Numbered from the stretch's first letter, positions 35,360-48,476 are shown. The stretch: 57,500 nucleotides of DNA from Chrysomallon squamiferum (GCA_012295275.1 CM022678.1:1604186-1661685), one strand, 5' to 3'. Translations and numbers: made by a program. The notes: generated by a model from the sequence alone, not told the origin.

Positions 35360-35765
35360 CATTTACCCACAAAGAAAATTACATCAGTTCGACAAACAAT
35401 ATTTATTCTACGAATTATAAACAGAAAACTTTCTATTTTTCGCCACCGCATCTGAAAAACATTCGTCACCTCAACCAAAACACTTTGGTCAAGAAATTAG
35501 CAGAACTTATTTACATGTTAATTACAGACTGAAACAGACAGTCAGTGTTTGCTCTAATTAAAGTTAATCTGCTGAAACTTGCAAGTTGAAAGACTCCCGA
35601 CTGCACAAACATGATTTGCCCGCTCGCATTCATCACCGCTAGATAAATATGAAGATAAAACTGAATTCAATCAACTGGTCATAATGATTTGAGCCAGTGT
35701 CCATGAGGGCCAGAAGGTCACTGAAGCCACACAGTGACCACTGAAACGAAGAGGTTGTTAAACCT
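35360..35765. other. Mixed-complexity island
   Basis: Non-repetitive, moderately GC-rich sequence lies just before the 33-bp array. No exon is visible. Candidate conserved noncoding sequence. Confidence 0.3.
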
Positions 35766-35779
35766 GGCAGATCTTGATG

Positions 35780-36175
35780 ACCAGTTATTAAAACCTGCGT
35801 GTTTACTTAGATAAAAGTTATTAAAACCTGCGTGTTTACTTAGATGAAAGTTATTAAAACCTGCGTGTTTACTTAGATGAAAGTTATTAAAACCTGCTTG
35901 TTTACTTAGATAAAAGTTATTAAAACCTGCTTGTTTACTTAGATAAAAGTTATTAAAACCTGCATGTTTACTTAGATGAAAGTTATTAAAACCTGCATGT
36001 TTACTTAGATAAAAGTTATTAAAACCTGCATGTTTACTTAGATAAAAGTTATTAAAACCTGCATGTTTACTTAGATAAAAAAGTTATTAAAACCTGCATG
36101 TTTACTTAGATAAAAGTTATTAAAACGTGCTTGTTTTTTTTAGATAAAAGTTATTAAAACCTGCATGTTTATTTG
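35780..36175. repeat. 33-bp minisatellite, about 12 copies
   Basis: The unit is GTTATTAAAACCTGCRTGTT + TACTTAGATAAAA. The left copies read GCGTG, the middle GCTTG and the right GCATG; GATGAAAG variants are mixed in. Confidence 0.97.
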
Positions 36176-36709
36176 GAAAAGAAGTCAATATCTAAAACAC
36201 AGAGATTATAAAAACCACCAAGTCGACTTTGACAAAACAAAATGAAAACCAAAAATCAAAACAATAATCAATGCAACCACAATACTTTCTTACCAAAGAA
36301 ACCATTAACATACTATTTATAAAATAGAAAATTAAAACAATCATGTCAATTAATGAAAAGCCTATCTTTTCATCAGACAATAAAAACTACGACATCTACT
36401 AACTAAAACCACCAAACATATCACAACCGCCATGTCTACTGATCAAAAGGTTAGTAAAGTCTACAAGAAAGCTGACAAAGTGTGAGTCACATGAGGAAGT
36501 CTATTTAATTAAGACAAACTGGTCAGCATACAACATGGATTAAGTCTAGCTACTGACTTTGTATCATGACAGGACATTTTTCTTTTTACAAGTCTGTTAA
36601 TGAGCAAAACCACTTAACACAAAGAGAGAAACTGGAATCTGCTCTCTTATTCTCCATGTCCTAATTATATTTTAACTACACTTTGCTCTAAAGTGTCTGC
36701 CCTATCAGT

Positions 36710-37390
36710 GTTCTGTTCTGTTCTACTGTTATACTGCATGTAGTCAATATTTTTGTTTTTTGTTATATTCTCTACTCTCCATTTTATTTAATCTGTTCTG
36801 TTCTGTGTTCTGTTCTATGTTCTAGTCTCCAGGCTCTAATTGTATCCTACAGGTGCCAGTGATGCTCTAATGTATCTGTTCTGTTCTGTGTTCTGTTCTA
36901 TGTTCTAGTCTCCAGGCTCTAATTGTATCCTACAGGTGTCAGTGATACTCTAATGTATGTGTTCTGTTCTGTGTTCTACTCAATGTTCTAGTCTCCAGGC
37001 TCTAATTGTATCTTACAGGTGCCAGTGATGCTCTAATGTATGTGTTCTGTTCTGTGTTCTGTTCTATGTTCTAGTCCATGTTCTCTTTCTTCTATCTTAC
37101 AGGTGTCCATGTTCTGCTTTCTTGTATGTGTTCTGTCTCTTCTGTTCTCTTACACAGTCAATGTTCTAGTCTCCAGGCTCTAATTGTATGTCCTCCAGGT
37201 GTCCCGTGTTTTGAGAATTGATTCTAATCTGCATGTTGTTCTGTTGCTGTGTTTGCTGTTCTATGTTCTAGTCTCTCAGGCTCAAAACTGTATCTGTAAC
37301 TGGTGTCAGTGATACTCTAATGTATGTGTTCTGTTCTGTGTTCTGTTCTATGTTCTAGTCTCCAGGCTCTCTCTGTATCTTACAGGTGTT
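36710..37390. repeat. ~120-bp tandem repeat, about 6 copies, degenerate
   Basis: Copies contain TGTTCTGTTCTGTGTTCTGT, TCTATGTTCTAGTCTCCAGG and CTCTAATTGTATCCTACAGG. Copies near 37080-37290 are scrambled by indels. Confidence 0.92.
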
Positions 37391-37429
37391 TATATCCTTC
37401 TCTCTAAAAATACATATAAGACATTACCA

Positions 37430-38395
37430 GACATCATTCTGTTTCAATGAGACCTATAAGACATTACTGTACATCACTGACTTTAGTCCATGTTCACTGA
37501 CACCTATAAAACATTACTGTACATCAACGACACCTATACAACATAACTGACACCAATAAGACATTACTGTACATCAATGACACCTATAAGACATTACTGT
37601 ACATCAATGACACCTATAAGACATTACTGTACATCACTGACACCTATAAGACATTACTGTATATCAGTGACACCTATACAACATTAATGACACCAATAAG
37701 ACATTACTGTACATCAGTGACACCTATAAGACATTACTGTACATCACTGACACCTATAAGACATTACTGTATATCAGTGACACCTATACAACATTACTGA
37801 CACCAATAAGACATTACTGTACATCAATGACACCTATAAGACATTACTGTACATCAATGACACCTGTAAACATTACTGTACATCAATGACACCTATAAGA
37901 CATTACTGGACATCACTGATACCTATAAGACATTACTGGACATCACTGACACCTATAAAACATTACTGTACATCACTGACACCTATAAGACATTACTGTA
38001 CATCACTGACACCTATTAGACATTACTGTACATCAATGGCACCTGTAAGACATTACTGTACATCACTGACACCTATAAGACATTACTGGACATCACTGAC
38101 ACCTCTAAGACGTTAGTGGACATCACGGACACCTATAAGACATTACTGTACATCACTGACACCTATTAGACATTACTGTACATCACTGACACCTATTAGA
38201 CATTACTGGACATCACTGACACCTATAAGACATTACTGGACATCACTGACACCTATTAGACATTACTGGACATCACTGACACCTATAAGACATTACTGGA
38301 CATCACTGACACCTATTAGACATTACTGGACATCACTGACACCTCTAAGACATTAGTGGACATCATGGACACCTATAAGACATTACAGGACAAGA
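37430..38395. repeat. 30-bp minisatellite, about 32 copies
   Basis: The unit is GACACCTATAAGACATTACT + GTACATCACT. Left copies have GTACATCAATGA and deletions. Right copies have TGGACATCACTGA and alternate TATAAG/TATTAG in a 60-bp higher-order pattern (38150-38340). The 76-codon frame inside is an artefact. Confidence 0.97.
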
Positions 38396-38636
38396 CAAAC
38401 ATTCATAACACTTCATTCTGTACAAACATTCATTAAGTGATTATCGCAAACATCATCATTACGCAAGTGACTGTGACGAGGGACGAGGGATGATCAGTGA
38501 TGCTGTACGTCACATCACATTAAACTGCAGATGCTGCATTCCACACAACACATTTAGATAATGCACTTTCACGTCCCACAGGATTCATGTGAAGAATTAG
38601 CTGCACAACCCATTTATTTATTTCTTTTTTCCTTTT

Positions 38637-38725
38637 CTAAACTCATTTATACACATTTTTAAACTCATTTATACACATTTTTAAACTCATTTATACACAT
38701 TTTTAAACTCATTTATATTTTTTTA
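38637..38725. repeat. ~22-bp minisatellite, 4 copies
   Basis: AAACTCATTTATACACATTT repeated four times, the last eroded. Confidence 0.92.
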
Positions 38726-39007
38726 AAACTCGTTTATTATATTTTTTTTTTAATTTTTCTAATGACATTTTTTTTTCTCATTTATATATTTTAAAGTCAT
38801 TTATATCGTGCTCTGATTTTTTAGTTTAATCCTTTTTTCTTTTGAGCAAGAAAAGAAATACAACTTTTTTTTTTTCTTTTCTTTCTTTTTTATCTGTTAT
38901 ACATCTGTGGTAAATCTTTAGTGCTCTGATTTCTTTAGTTTTTACTTTTTTCTTTCTTTTTTTCAGCTTTCTCAACTTCTTTCCTTATGAATGTTTGTTC
39001 TGCTTTA

Positions 39008-39011
<4 letters not shown>

Positions 39012-39083
<72 letters not shown>
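39012..39083. repeat. (CT)n microsatellite
   Basis: About 36 CT units; a second short one at 39157-39173. Confidence 0.97.
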
Positions 39084-39090
<7 letters not shown>

Positions 39091-39179
39091 CTGTGTTTGT
39101 GTCTCTGTCCATCCATTTCTAGCTGTTTCCATCTCCATCTACTTTCTGATCTTTTCTCTCTCTCTCTCTCTCTGTCAAT

Positions 39180-39848
39180 AAACTATTTTTCTCTGAAAAG
39201 CTTTAAATTCTTTGGACTTTTCAGTTTAATTTTATCTTTTGAAAACTTTCTTACTGTCAGATAAAACCAACATTAAAAAAGAAAAGAAAAAAAATTTAAT
39301 AAGTTCTGTAGAACTCTCATAATATGATCTTGTTAAATCTAAGACTTTTTCAATGGGGAACTAATTTTGTTAAAAACATGTCTGAACTCTTCAAAGAGAT
39401 GAAATTGCCCTTTCATTTTTTTCTTCATTCTAAATCATTAAAAAAAAAAAAAAAAAAAAAAAATTTAGTTTAATTTAATTTTTTATATACAATAGTTAGT
39501 TATCAGAGGTTCAGGTAAATTTTTTTTTTGTTTTTTTTTTTTGTACTTTCTTCACTGCAAAGATAAAGTACAAATTTTGTACTAAATAATCATTAAAAAA
39601 TAAATAAATAAAATCAGTGAGTCAACGAATATGAATAAATAAATATAAAAACAATTCTGTATGGATTATCTGATTTCTCATAACTGCAACAATTACACAC
39701 TAATCCAAATAAAAATAATAAAATAAACTGATGAATCTAAAAACCCAAGACAAAAAACAAAAAAAAGAATAGAAGTTTGAATCAAAACTATCATATATAA
39801 ATAATTTTAAAACTTTATATAGCTATCTATCTATGTTTGTGTGTGTGT

Positions 39849-39886
<38 letters not shown>

Positions 39887-40080
39887 TCTTTTAATAATAA
39901 AAAAAAAAAAATTACAGCTTTCAGCAATGAAATGTCTGCATTATTTCCCTTGTCAGGATTTGAACCTAGACTGCTGTGTCAAAGAACATAAAAAAAAAAA
40001 AAAGTGATATATATAAAAAGATCACAACCGGGCAATAACTGTTTTACAGTAATAAAACATTATGAACAGAAGCCACCAGT
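39180..40080. other. AT-rich intronic sequence with A, T and TA runs
   Basis: Poly(A) at 39440-39463, T runs at 39519-39542 and a (TA)n run at 39854-39884. Nothing else is visible. Confidence 0.75.
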
Positions 40081-40420
40081 CAATTTTACAACCAATCTTT
40101 TTATATTAGACAACCGCAACGCTGCTGCAGTCGACGTCGGTCAGTGTAGCTGCGTGGAGCTATCTCCAAATGCCATTACGTTAAATTAGATTGTTACCAG
40201 CCATGACGATAAACACGAAGCCCCTCAGTCGAGGAAGACAAGAAATAAAAAAGAAAGAACAAGCGAGTAGGTAGCTGACAGCAGATGATGTAAAGTGGGC
40301 CTCTACGAGTTTCTTGTTAAAGTGTGCAGAGGCTGTCAGAAGAGATGTGAATTTAGTGTTGTTTTGACAGGGAGGGTGTGCGATACGGAATGTAATACAC
40401 AGTCCAGACAACTTGATATT
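40080..40420. other. Mixed-complexity island
   Basis: Relatively GC-rich non-repetitive sequence with CTGCTGCAGTCGACGTC near 40122. Open frames on both strands are short and not recognisable. Confidence 0.3.
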
Positions 40421-40499
40421 AAAAAAACAGAAAAAAAAAAAAAAAGAAGTAAAAGAAAAATGATGAGAAAAGGAGATATATTTTAGCTGTTGTTTAAAT

Positions 40500-41460
40500 T
40501 TCATTTTGAGAGAAAAAAAGATTAATTTTAGTTTTTGTTTGAAACAAATTCTGAATGCTTTAATTAAAATGGTATAGAAGACAAAACTACAGTACAGTTT
40601 TTAATTGCCATTTAGACACAAAAATATTTCCATTATACACAGGTGTCCTTTATAATCAAGTTTCCTTTCTCATGGTTGTCAGTAAGAAAGTTTACTAATA
40701 AAATGAAACAGACTTTAATTAAAATTATCTAACAGATCTTGAATATTCTTAGAATATTTAATATTTCCTAGAAATGCAGTGAACTTCTTTAAAATGTGTG
40801 CTGAAAAGATGCAATATTTCCTAGAACTGCAACTACATTTATGTTACAAATAAATGCCTTTAAAATTTAATATCTGTCAAAACAGGAATAAATTTAGGAA
40901 AACCCAATTTAGTACAATTTTGTACTTGTTAAAACTGGAGTTAAAACTTTTATTCAGAAAGATATTTGGAACATTTACATTTCTCGGAATGGCACTAAAC
41001 ACATTCTGAAAAATTTATTATTTCCTAGAACTGCATAAATATTACATTTAAAATATTTTCTTGAACATTTAATATTTCCAGGAATTTAATGATTCCTGGA
41101 TTTTGAAGAAGAACTATGATAAACAACATTTTTAAATAAATTTTAAGAACATTTATTACTTCTGAGAACTGATTTAACATTATTATGAAATCTGGTTACT
41201 TTCAATGAAAATCATTCTTAAATCTGTTTTATAAGATCATTTGATGTTTTCTTAATATGCTGATTTGCTTAACATATTAAAAAATAGATATAATATTTAT
41301 TAAAATTGAAATAAATATAACATATTTACTTTTTATTAAAACAAATTTTTTTTTTTTTTTTTTTTTTTTTAAATCTCTTAAAATACAACTTCTTAAAGCA
41401 ATCATTTTAAGATGATTTACGGATGAAAACCATTTCAAACTTTTATAAACAACATAATTT
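40500..41460. other. AT-rich sequence with decayed TTTCCTAGAACTGCA repeats
   Basis: Words such as ATATTTCCTAGAACTGCA and GAACATTTAATATTTCC recur loosely between 40750 and 41180. This points to a worn tandem repeat. A poly(T) run lies at 41347-41370. Confidence 0.6.
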
Positions 41461-41478
41461 ACTTTAGCAGTCACTCAC

Positions 41479-41664
41479 CTCCAGAAACATGGGAATAGTT
41501 CTGTCAGGATCATCCTTATCCATCAGAAAATCCTTAAAATCCACCCTGTCAGATTTCATCAACGATTTCTGACAACGTTTAGAAAACCACGAACAAATTT
41601 CTCTTTTCACTCTGTGTTTCAGTTTCATGATTCGAACATTCGGATTATTAAATTTCAACAAAGC
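41479..41664 (-). CDS. Candidate cassette or nested exon, unknown protein
   Basis: This is an unrecognised 186-bp (62-codon) open segment on the same strand as KIF13, inside its 39.6-kb intron. It is bounded by a possible acceptor TTGACAG (ending at 41665) and a perfect donor GAG|GTGAGT (from 41478). A TGA lies in the same frame just before the acceptor and a TAA lies 13 nt into the donor side, so the open frame fits the splice sites closely. The product would start ALLKFNNPNVRIMKLKHRVK, continue REICSWFSKRCQKSLMKSDR and VDFKDFLMDKDDPDRTIPMF, and end LE. It is basic and not low-complexity. The host intron is phase 0 and 186 is divisible by 3, so inclusion would keep the KIF13 frame but insert 62 residues into the FHA domain. 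Its codons are more AT-rich than the kinesin exons, so a separate nested gene or a chance ORF remains possible. The polypyrimidine tract is weak. Confidence 0.42.
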
Positions 41665-41699
41665 CTGTCAATCCGTGATCCATGAAGATTAATTACAAT

Positions 41700-42600
41700 T
41701 TACACAGAGATAATTTAAAACTAATTACCTCAGCCAGTTTCTCACTGTCGCTATTATCTCGTATTGGAAGTCTGCTGTGTTCAGATATATTCTTTCTTTC
41801 TTAATCTGTATTTATTTATTCATTCACTATCTGTTCAACTCTGGAGAATGCAATAACTAAAAACATCTACAATTCCAAATTTCACATTTCTCAGAGATTA
41901 ATAATAATAATAATAATAACAATAATAATAATTTCTTTATCTATTTTTGCCACATGTTCACATTCTGTGTAAAGTCATTTCCATTTCATACACATTTTCT
42001 GAATCCAAGAAACTAAATATAAGAATTAATATAATTTCCACTTCTCCTGCATTTCAAGTTCGGAAAAAACCAATTTCCTTGATCTGTGACAAGTTTGTGA
42101 AATACGATAATCTAAATTACAACTAAATCAAAAATGTAATCACTACTTCTTAATCAAAAAATTCATACAGCAGAAAAATACTGATTTACTCTAATCCCAA
42201 CAGACAAATCAGAGAATTAATAATAAAGCCAAAGTTAATCCCAACCCAATAATCCTTCCAAATTAATTACTACCTGATAACAGGATTAACATAAATATTA
42301 ACCCATTATGGATCCATGACAATCCAGCAAGAATGAAAAGAAATTAAAAAAAACATCTTGTTTTGAATCCTAGGTATTATGGAATCCTAAGAAACATCTT
42401 GTTTAACAGTTTTTTCTTCTTTTTTAAAATTTCATTTCAAGGTTCTCCTCCAGTGTAGCTGTTCACACACGTATTAACCTGTGTTAGGAACACTGCAGTA
42501 GTCGCAGCGTTGTACCAATCAATTATTCAGTAATTAATTTTACATCACGTCTCAAATCACTGAACTGAAAGCCAACACGAATTTCCACCCACTTAAAAAC
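41700..42600. other. AT-rich intronic sequence
   Basis: Apart from a short AAT run (41900-41932) I see no structure here. Confidence 0.7.
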
Positions 42601-42617
42601 AAATCTTTACTTTCCAC

Positions 42618-42905
42618 GCACAAAATCACCACGTAAAAATCTTTACATTAAAATGTGCACAAAAACTCCATGTAAAACTCTTTACATTAAAATGTGCACA
42701 AAAACACCACGTAAAAGTCTTTACATTAAAATGTACACAAAATCTCCACATAAAATTCTTTACATTAAAATATGCACAAAAACTCCACGTAAAACTCTTT
42801 ACATTAAAATGTGCACAAAAACTCCACGTAAAATTCTTTACATTAAAATGTGCACAAAATCTCACGTAAAAATTCTTCACATAAAGATCTACACAAAAAT
42901 CTTCA
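42618..42905. repeat. 39-bp minisatellite, about 7 copies
   Basis: The unit is AAAAACTCCACGTAAAACTC + TTTACATTAAAATGTGCAC. 39 is divisible by 3, which opens artefactual frames on both strands. Confidence 0.97.
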
Positions 42906-43039
42906 CATAACAATATCCACTTACTACGAACAGACCAGCATCAACAGAACAAAGAGAGAATTAAACAAAACGACTTAAAGCATTTTTCTGTTTTAACTAT
43001 CAAACAAGACTGTCGGAGAGTTTTAGAAGTGAACAACAA

Positions 43040-43285
43040 CAAAAAATCTATGAAAGGACTCAATGCAGTCTGAACCAGCAACAGAACAAACTGAACGGAA
43101 CTGTCCTTTTAAAAAACAGAGAAAGAGATTAGCCGATTTGCACGTTGAGTTCTGCCAGTCTCGCAGAATCCAATCACAGCAGAGCGAAGCGAAACCCAGA
43201 GATGATCACCAGTTTGTTTCTGTCCACTGCCTGACCATCCAATCACCAACACCCCCGGTCAATACAACACCGGTGACAGCTACAG
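43040..43285. other. Mixed-complexity island with two CCAAT motifs
   Basis: Relatively GC-rich sequence carries CCAATCA at 43170 and 43239. A plus-strand frame starts at 43063 but runs into the 86-bp repeat. A cryptic promoter is conceivable; no TATA or transcript support can be seen. Confidence 0.3.
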
Positions 43286-43570
43286 CTACTGCTGTGACGT
43301 TATGGCTTCAACTATGTACTGCAGTTTGTCACCAGTGTAACAATGCATGCTGTAGTTTGTCTCTACAACCTCTACTGCTGGGACATTACGACTACAAAAA
43401 TGTATTGTAGTTTGTCACTGAAGTAACAATATACACTGTACTTTGTCTCAACAACAACTACTACTGGGACATTACGACTACAACTACGTACTGCAGTTTG
43501 TCATTACTGTGACACTATATACTGTAGTTTTTCTCTACAAGTTCTACTACTGTGACTGCAGTTTGACTGT
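43286..43570. repeat. 86-bp tandem repeat, 3.3 copies
   Basis: Copies start at 43286, 43372, 43458 and 43544 with exactly 86-bp spacing. Each begins CTACTRCTGKGAC and contains GTAYTGYAGTTTGTC and CTGTAGTTTGTCTCTACAA-like segments. Confidence 0.95.
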
Positions 43571-43599
43571 ATTCACAGAAATAAAAGCAATGACACATT

Positions 43600-44957
43600 T
43601 TCTGAGACAACAGTTCAAGCCTACACTTGAAACAGGAACAATACAATAATGTTCTTTCATTAAGAGACATGAAATGCTGAACTGTACTGAATTCTGAATA
43701 CCAAAACATTTTAAATAATGATAAATGATATGTTTTTATTTCATTATTTTAACTCTTTATTTTATTTTATTTTATTTTTTGTTTTCACTGTTTAATTAAT
43801 TAATTTGATTATTTATTTATTTTGTTATTTGTTTATTTCATTATTTTCACTATTTATTTAATTTATTATTATTGGCTGAAAATTCTTTGATAAACTGACT
43901 GATATCATATTCTTTTTTTTTTTTTTTTTCCCTTTTTCAAAATTTTCATTTGAATATTTTATGTTCATTTTCATTTATACATTTATTCTCCTTATTAATT
44001 TATTGCTTTAATGTATTTATTTACATTTTTCTTTAATTTAAATATTAAATTATTCTAATAATTTTACATATTTGTTTGATTCTGTTTATTTATTTTTGTA
44101 AATTATTTATTTATTCTCTTAAATTGTTTATTTATTCATTCATTCATTCATTCACATACAGTAAATAAAAACAGACAAAATAAATATAAAAAAAATATTA
44201 TCTGTATTTTAGCAAATTTAATCTTTACTGTTATTTAAAATAATTTTATTATTAAGTCATTTTACAGTTTTCTCTAAATTAACTTGTAGGCTCATTATAA
44301 ACCAAATTTTATTATTTTTGACCTTTAAAGACAACAACAAATATTCTGAACTACATTGCAATTTAAAATTTGCATTTTATTATTTTATTTAAATACTTTG
44401 TTTTGTTTCTCTGTCAGATATGATAAACATTTAAACAAAAAACTAAATAAAATAAAATAACAGCAACAAAAAACAAATCCAAAAGACGCCAAAAAAACCA
44501 CACACACACAAAAAAAACTAACTAAAAAAACAACAAAAAAACAAAAAATTCATAATAATAAAAAATATGAAAATGAAAAAAGAAAAACTTTCAGTCACTC
44601 ATTTCAAGGAGCAGATTATTTTTATTCACTACAAAATATTTAAGCCATATCTTACACAGAAGAACAAAATCTTTCATTTTCATTTCTTTTACTCTTTTAT
44701 TTATTTTATTTTTGTTGCTGTTGTCAAAAATGTGACATTTGTGCTGTGTTAAACAAAAATTCATTTTCAACATGTTTTAGATGACACTACTGAACATAAA
44801 AATAAACAAAGTAAAAATAAAAAATTATAAACTAAATCAAACAGGTTTCAGAATTGACATAAATAAATCTCTTTTGTAATACGTTTTAAAATTATTATAA
44901 TTTTTTTAGGGGGATGATATTTATTTGTTTTGTTTTTTGTGATTGATTCAATGATTG

Positions 44958-45010
<53 letters not shown>

Positions 45011-46085
45011 TCTTTTATTTATTGATTTATTTTTGTAGTACTTTTCTTGATAATACATATTTTTATTTTTTATTTATTATTATAGTTATTAATTTGTTTT
45101 TTTTATGAAACTCTTCAACATATTGCAACATAAAAAAAATTATATCTAAAAAAATAATAATAATTTTTTGTTCATCAGAAAATTTGATTTTCTGATTTTT
45201 AAACCTGTCATTTAAAAGTGCAGCATGAAATATGGAGCCGAAACTGAAATTAATGCTTTTGTTTTTCTTTTTCTAATTAAGATTTTTAAAAAGATATAAA
45301 ATCATGATTTCTGTTTTTGCAGAAACTAAAGATCTTTTAAATTAAATTTTCTAAAATGATAAATAGGAAAAAGATATAAAACTAAATGGGGAGAAAAAAA
45401 TAAAAATAATAAAAAAAAGCAAAATAATATAAATAATAATAATATGCTATCTCATTCTTTTTCAACTGAAACTTCTTTTTTTTATACTGAACATTTCTGA
45501 GGATGTTTTAATTTCTTGGTGAAATATTTAAAAATTTATGTGAAATATTGTGAAATTTTTGTAAATGCTTTTTAAAAATCATATTTCCAATGTTTCTTTT
45601 TTTTTTTTTAATACTTTAAAATCTTCAATAATTTTTGTTTCAAAAAATTAAGTCAAACAGTTTTAAACATTCAATAAAAATTTGTAAATTTTTACCAAAT
45701 AATAAAATTTCCATGAATAATTCAAAATTTCAAAAAACATCAAAAAAATATTATAAAGCTTTGCATTTTATTTCAAAATTTCACTAAACATTTAAATGTT
45801 TACTAAAAATATTAAAATTCTGTACATATATACATTTAAAAATGTCTTAAATATTTAAAATTCCACAACATTTTTTAAAAACCACTAGCTATTTAAAATT
45901 TCTTAAATATTTTAAATTCCACTAAAAGTTCTTAAACTCCACTAAAATTTTAAAATTTCTTTTAAGTCTTCAGTAAACATTACCGACCCCACATTTTCAA
46001 AAAACAGTTGAACAAAAACTTAACTTTACGTCACTTCTAACCCTCCAAAACAGACGCCAGAAAAACTTTCAACATCTTTCACTTT
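43600..46085. other. AT-rich intronic sequence
   Basis: T-rich and A-rich sequence with (ATTT)n at 44960-45010 and an eroded repeat of AAATTTC/TTTAAAATTC words between 45500 and 45970. No gene visible. Confidence 0.75.
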
Positions 46086-46089
46086 TAAA

Positions 46090-46440
46090 ATCAATATTTC
46101 AAAGAGGGGAGCTAAATGATGTGATAAAACCTCATCAGTTTGCGACAGACGAAGATAAACACAAACTTAATACTTCCATTTTCCCAGATTAGAGGGTAAA
46201 AAACTGAATGCGTTAAAACTAAGACTCGAACCATTCCACCGCATTCAGCGTCACTGCGTGTTGAAGTGATTAATCCCTGCTTTACATCCGCAGAAAGATC
46301 ACTTTTATCTCTCCGAGGGTTAAAAGAGAGTCTTGCTGTCAGCGACACTTACTGGCTTGTTACTGCTGTCAGTGTCAGAGGAGGGAGATTTCAAAGTGAA
46401 AGTGAAAGTTTATTAATTAACAGGTGGATCAGAATCATTT
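46090..46440. other. Mixed-complexity island
   Basis: Non-repetitive, relatively GC-rich sequence. The 78-codon minus-strand frame (46112-46348) and an overlapping plus-strand frame are not recognisable. Candidate conserved noncoding element. Confidence 0.3.
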
Positions 46441-46805
46441 GTGGTTAAAAAAAAAAAAGAAGTGCAAAATGAATTAAAGATATAAAAAAAAAAATTATTT
46501 TTGAAGCGTGGAATATGTCAAACCACAGGAGTATCAAATAGTGCTGATAGTAATTTGTTCTATGAAAATTATTAAATATTTTTTCAGCATGACAGACAGA
46601 TATTTCAAGCATGAACAAACACACACTTAAATACAAAAACAAACATATTTTTAATATTGTTAAAAGACATCAAACCTTTTTCTGTGATAAATCTATCAAA
46701 ACACCCAAATCAACGCATAAAAAACTTTAAAACAGAAACCAAACATCAACTAGAAAGTGAATATCATCAACACACTGAAAATCAACTTCAGCATAGTAAT
46801 TCAAA

Positions 46806-47155
46806 CACACTAAAAACACAATACAAACACACTAAAAACACAATACAAACACACTAAAAACACAATACAAACACACTAAAAACACAATACAAACACACTA
46901 AAAACACAATACAAACATACTAAAAACACAAAACAAACACACTAAAAACACAATTCAAACACACTAAAAACACAATACAAACACACTAAAAACACAATAC
47001 AAACACACTAAAAACACAATTCAAACACACTAAAAACACAATACAAACACACTAAAAACAAATACAAACACTAAAAACACTAAAACCAATTCAAACACAA
47101 TTCAAACACAATACAAACACACTAAAAACAAAAAACACAATACAAACATACTAAA
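46806..47155. repeat. 22-bp minisatellite, about 15 copies
   Basis: The unit is ACACTAAAAACACAATACAA + AC, with TTC, CATAC and deletion variants toward the right. Confidence 0.96.
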
Positions 47156-47564
47156 AAAAACATATACTCTAAAACCACATCAGTACACTACAAACTCAAC
47201 ATCAAAACATCAAAAGTTATCAACACACTACAAACATCAACCCAGTGAAAACTGGCTGAAATCAAACATCAACACAGAAAGAAGTTTGTCTTGACCACTG
47301 ACTGACCATAGGTCAGCAGTTTTCTGAAAGATTTAATACAGGAGAGTGGACACCAGGCAGAATACAGGGATTGGCAATTTGACTGCTACAAAGATAACAG
47401 ACGTTGTGGTAGCTGCCCTGCAGACATCTCTGTGTGTACAGAAACAAACACAGGCCCATGTAGTAGCAGCAGTAGTGGTAGTGGTAGTAGTTGCCTCGCG
47501 GTGACCACAAGATTCGATGTTTAATATTCCAAGCAGATCTCATAATGTAGCTGGTCTCACTCCG

Positions 47565-47687
47565 CGCTTGTTTTATTGATTTCTGTTATACTGTGATAAT
47601 TCACACTTTCTGATTTGTGTGTTTGTGTTTTGTGTGTGTGTGTGTGTGTGTGTGTTGTGTGTTTCTGCTATAATTCACACTGTGTTT

Positions 47688-47730
<43 letters not shown>

Positions 47731-47786
47731 TGTTGATTTCTGTTTGATTTCTGTTATAATTCACACTGTCAGCCCCTTTCTGATTT

Positions 47787-47835
<49 letters not shown>

Positions 47836-47884
47836 GTTTTATTGATTTCTGTTATAATTCACACTGTCAGCCCCTTTCTGATTT

Positions 47885-47939
<55 letters not shown>

Positions 47940-47996
47940 GTTTTATTGATTTCTGTTATACTGTGATAATTCACACTGTCAGCCCCTTTCTGATTT

Positions 47997-48047
<51 letters not shown>

Positions 48048-48181
48048 GTTTTATTGATTTCTGTTATACTGTGATAATTCACACTGTCAGCCCCTTTCTG
48101 ATTTGTGTTTTTGTGTGTGTGTGTGTGTGTTGTTTTATTGATTTCTGTTATACTGTGATAATTCACACTGTCAGTTTCTGA

Positions 48182-48217
<36 letters not shown>

Positions 48218-48270
48218 TTTTATTGATTTCTGTTATACTGTGATAATTCACACTGTCAGCCCCTTTCTGA

Positions 48271-48342
<72 letters not shown>

Positions 48343-48426
48343 TGTATGTTGTTTTATTGATTTCTGTTATACTGTGATAATTCACACTGTCAGCCCCTTT
48401 CTGATTTGTGTATTTGTGTGTGTGTG

Positions 48427-48476
<50 letters not shown>

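Noticed and set aside
35780-38395. CRISPR-like regular repeats (33, ~120 and 30 bp units), also 24.1 and 51.0 kb
   Set aside because: Units abut with no unique spacers, and the surroundings are an intron of an animal gene. These are minisatellites.
46112-46348. 78-codon minus-strand frame as another candidate cassette exon
   Set aside because: Unlike 41479-41664, it has no good donor/acceptor pair matching its frame, and an opposing frame overlaps it.
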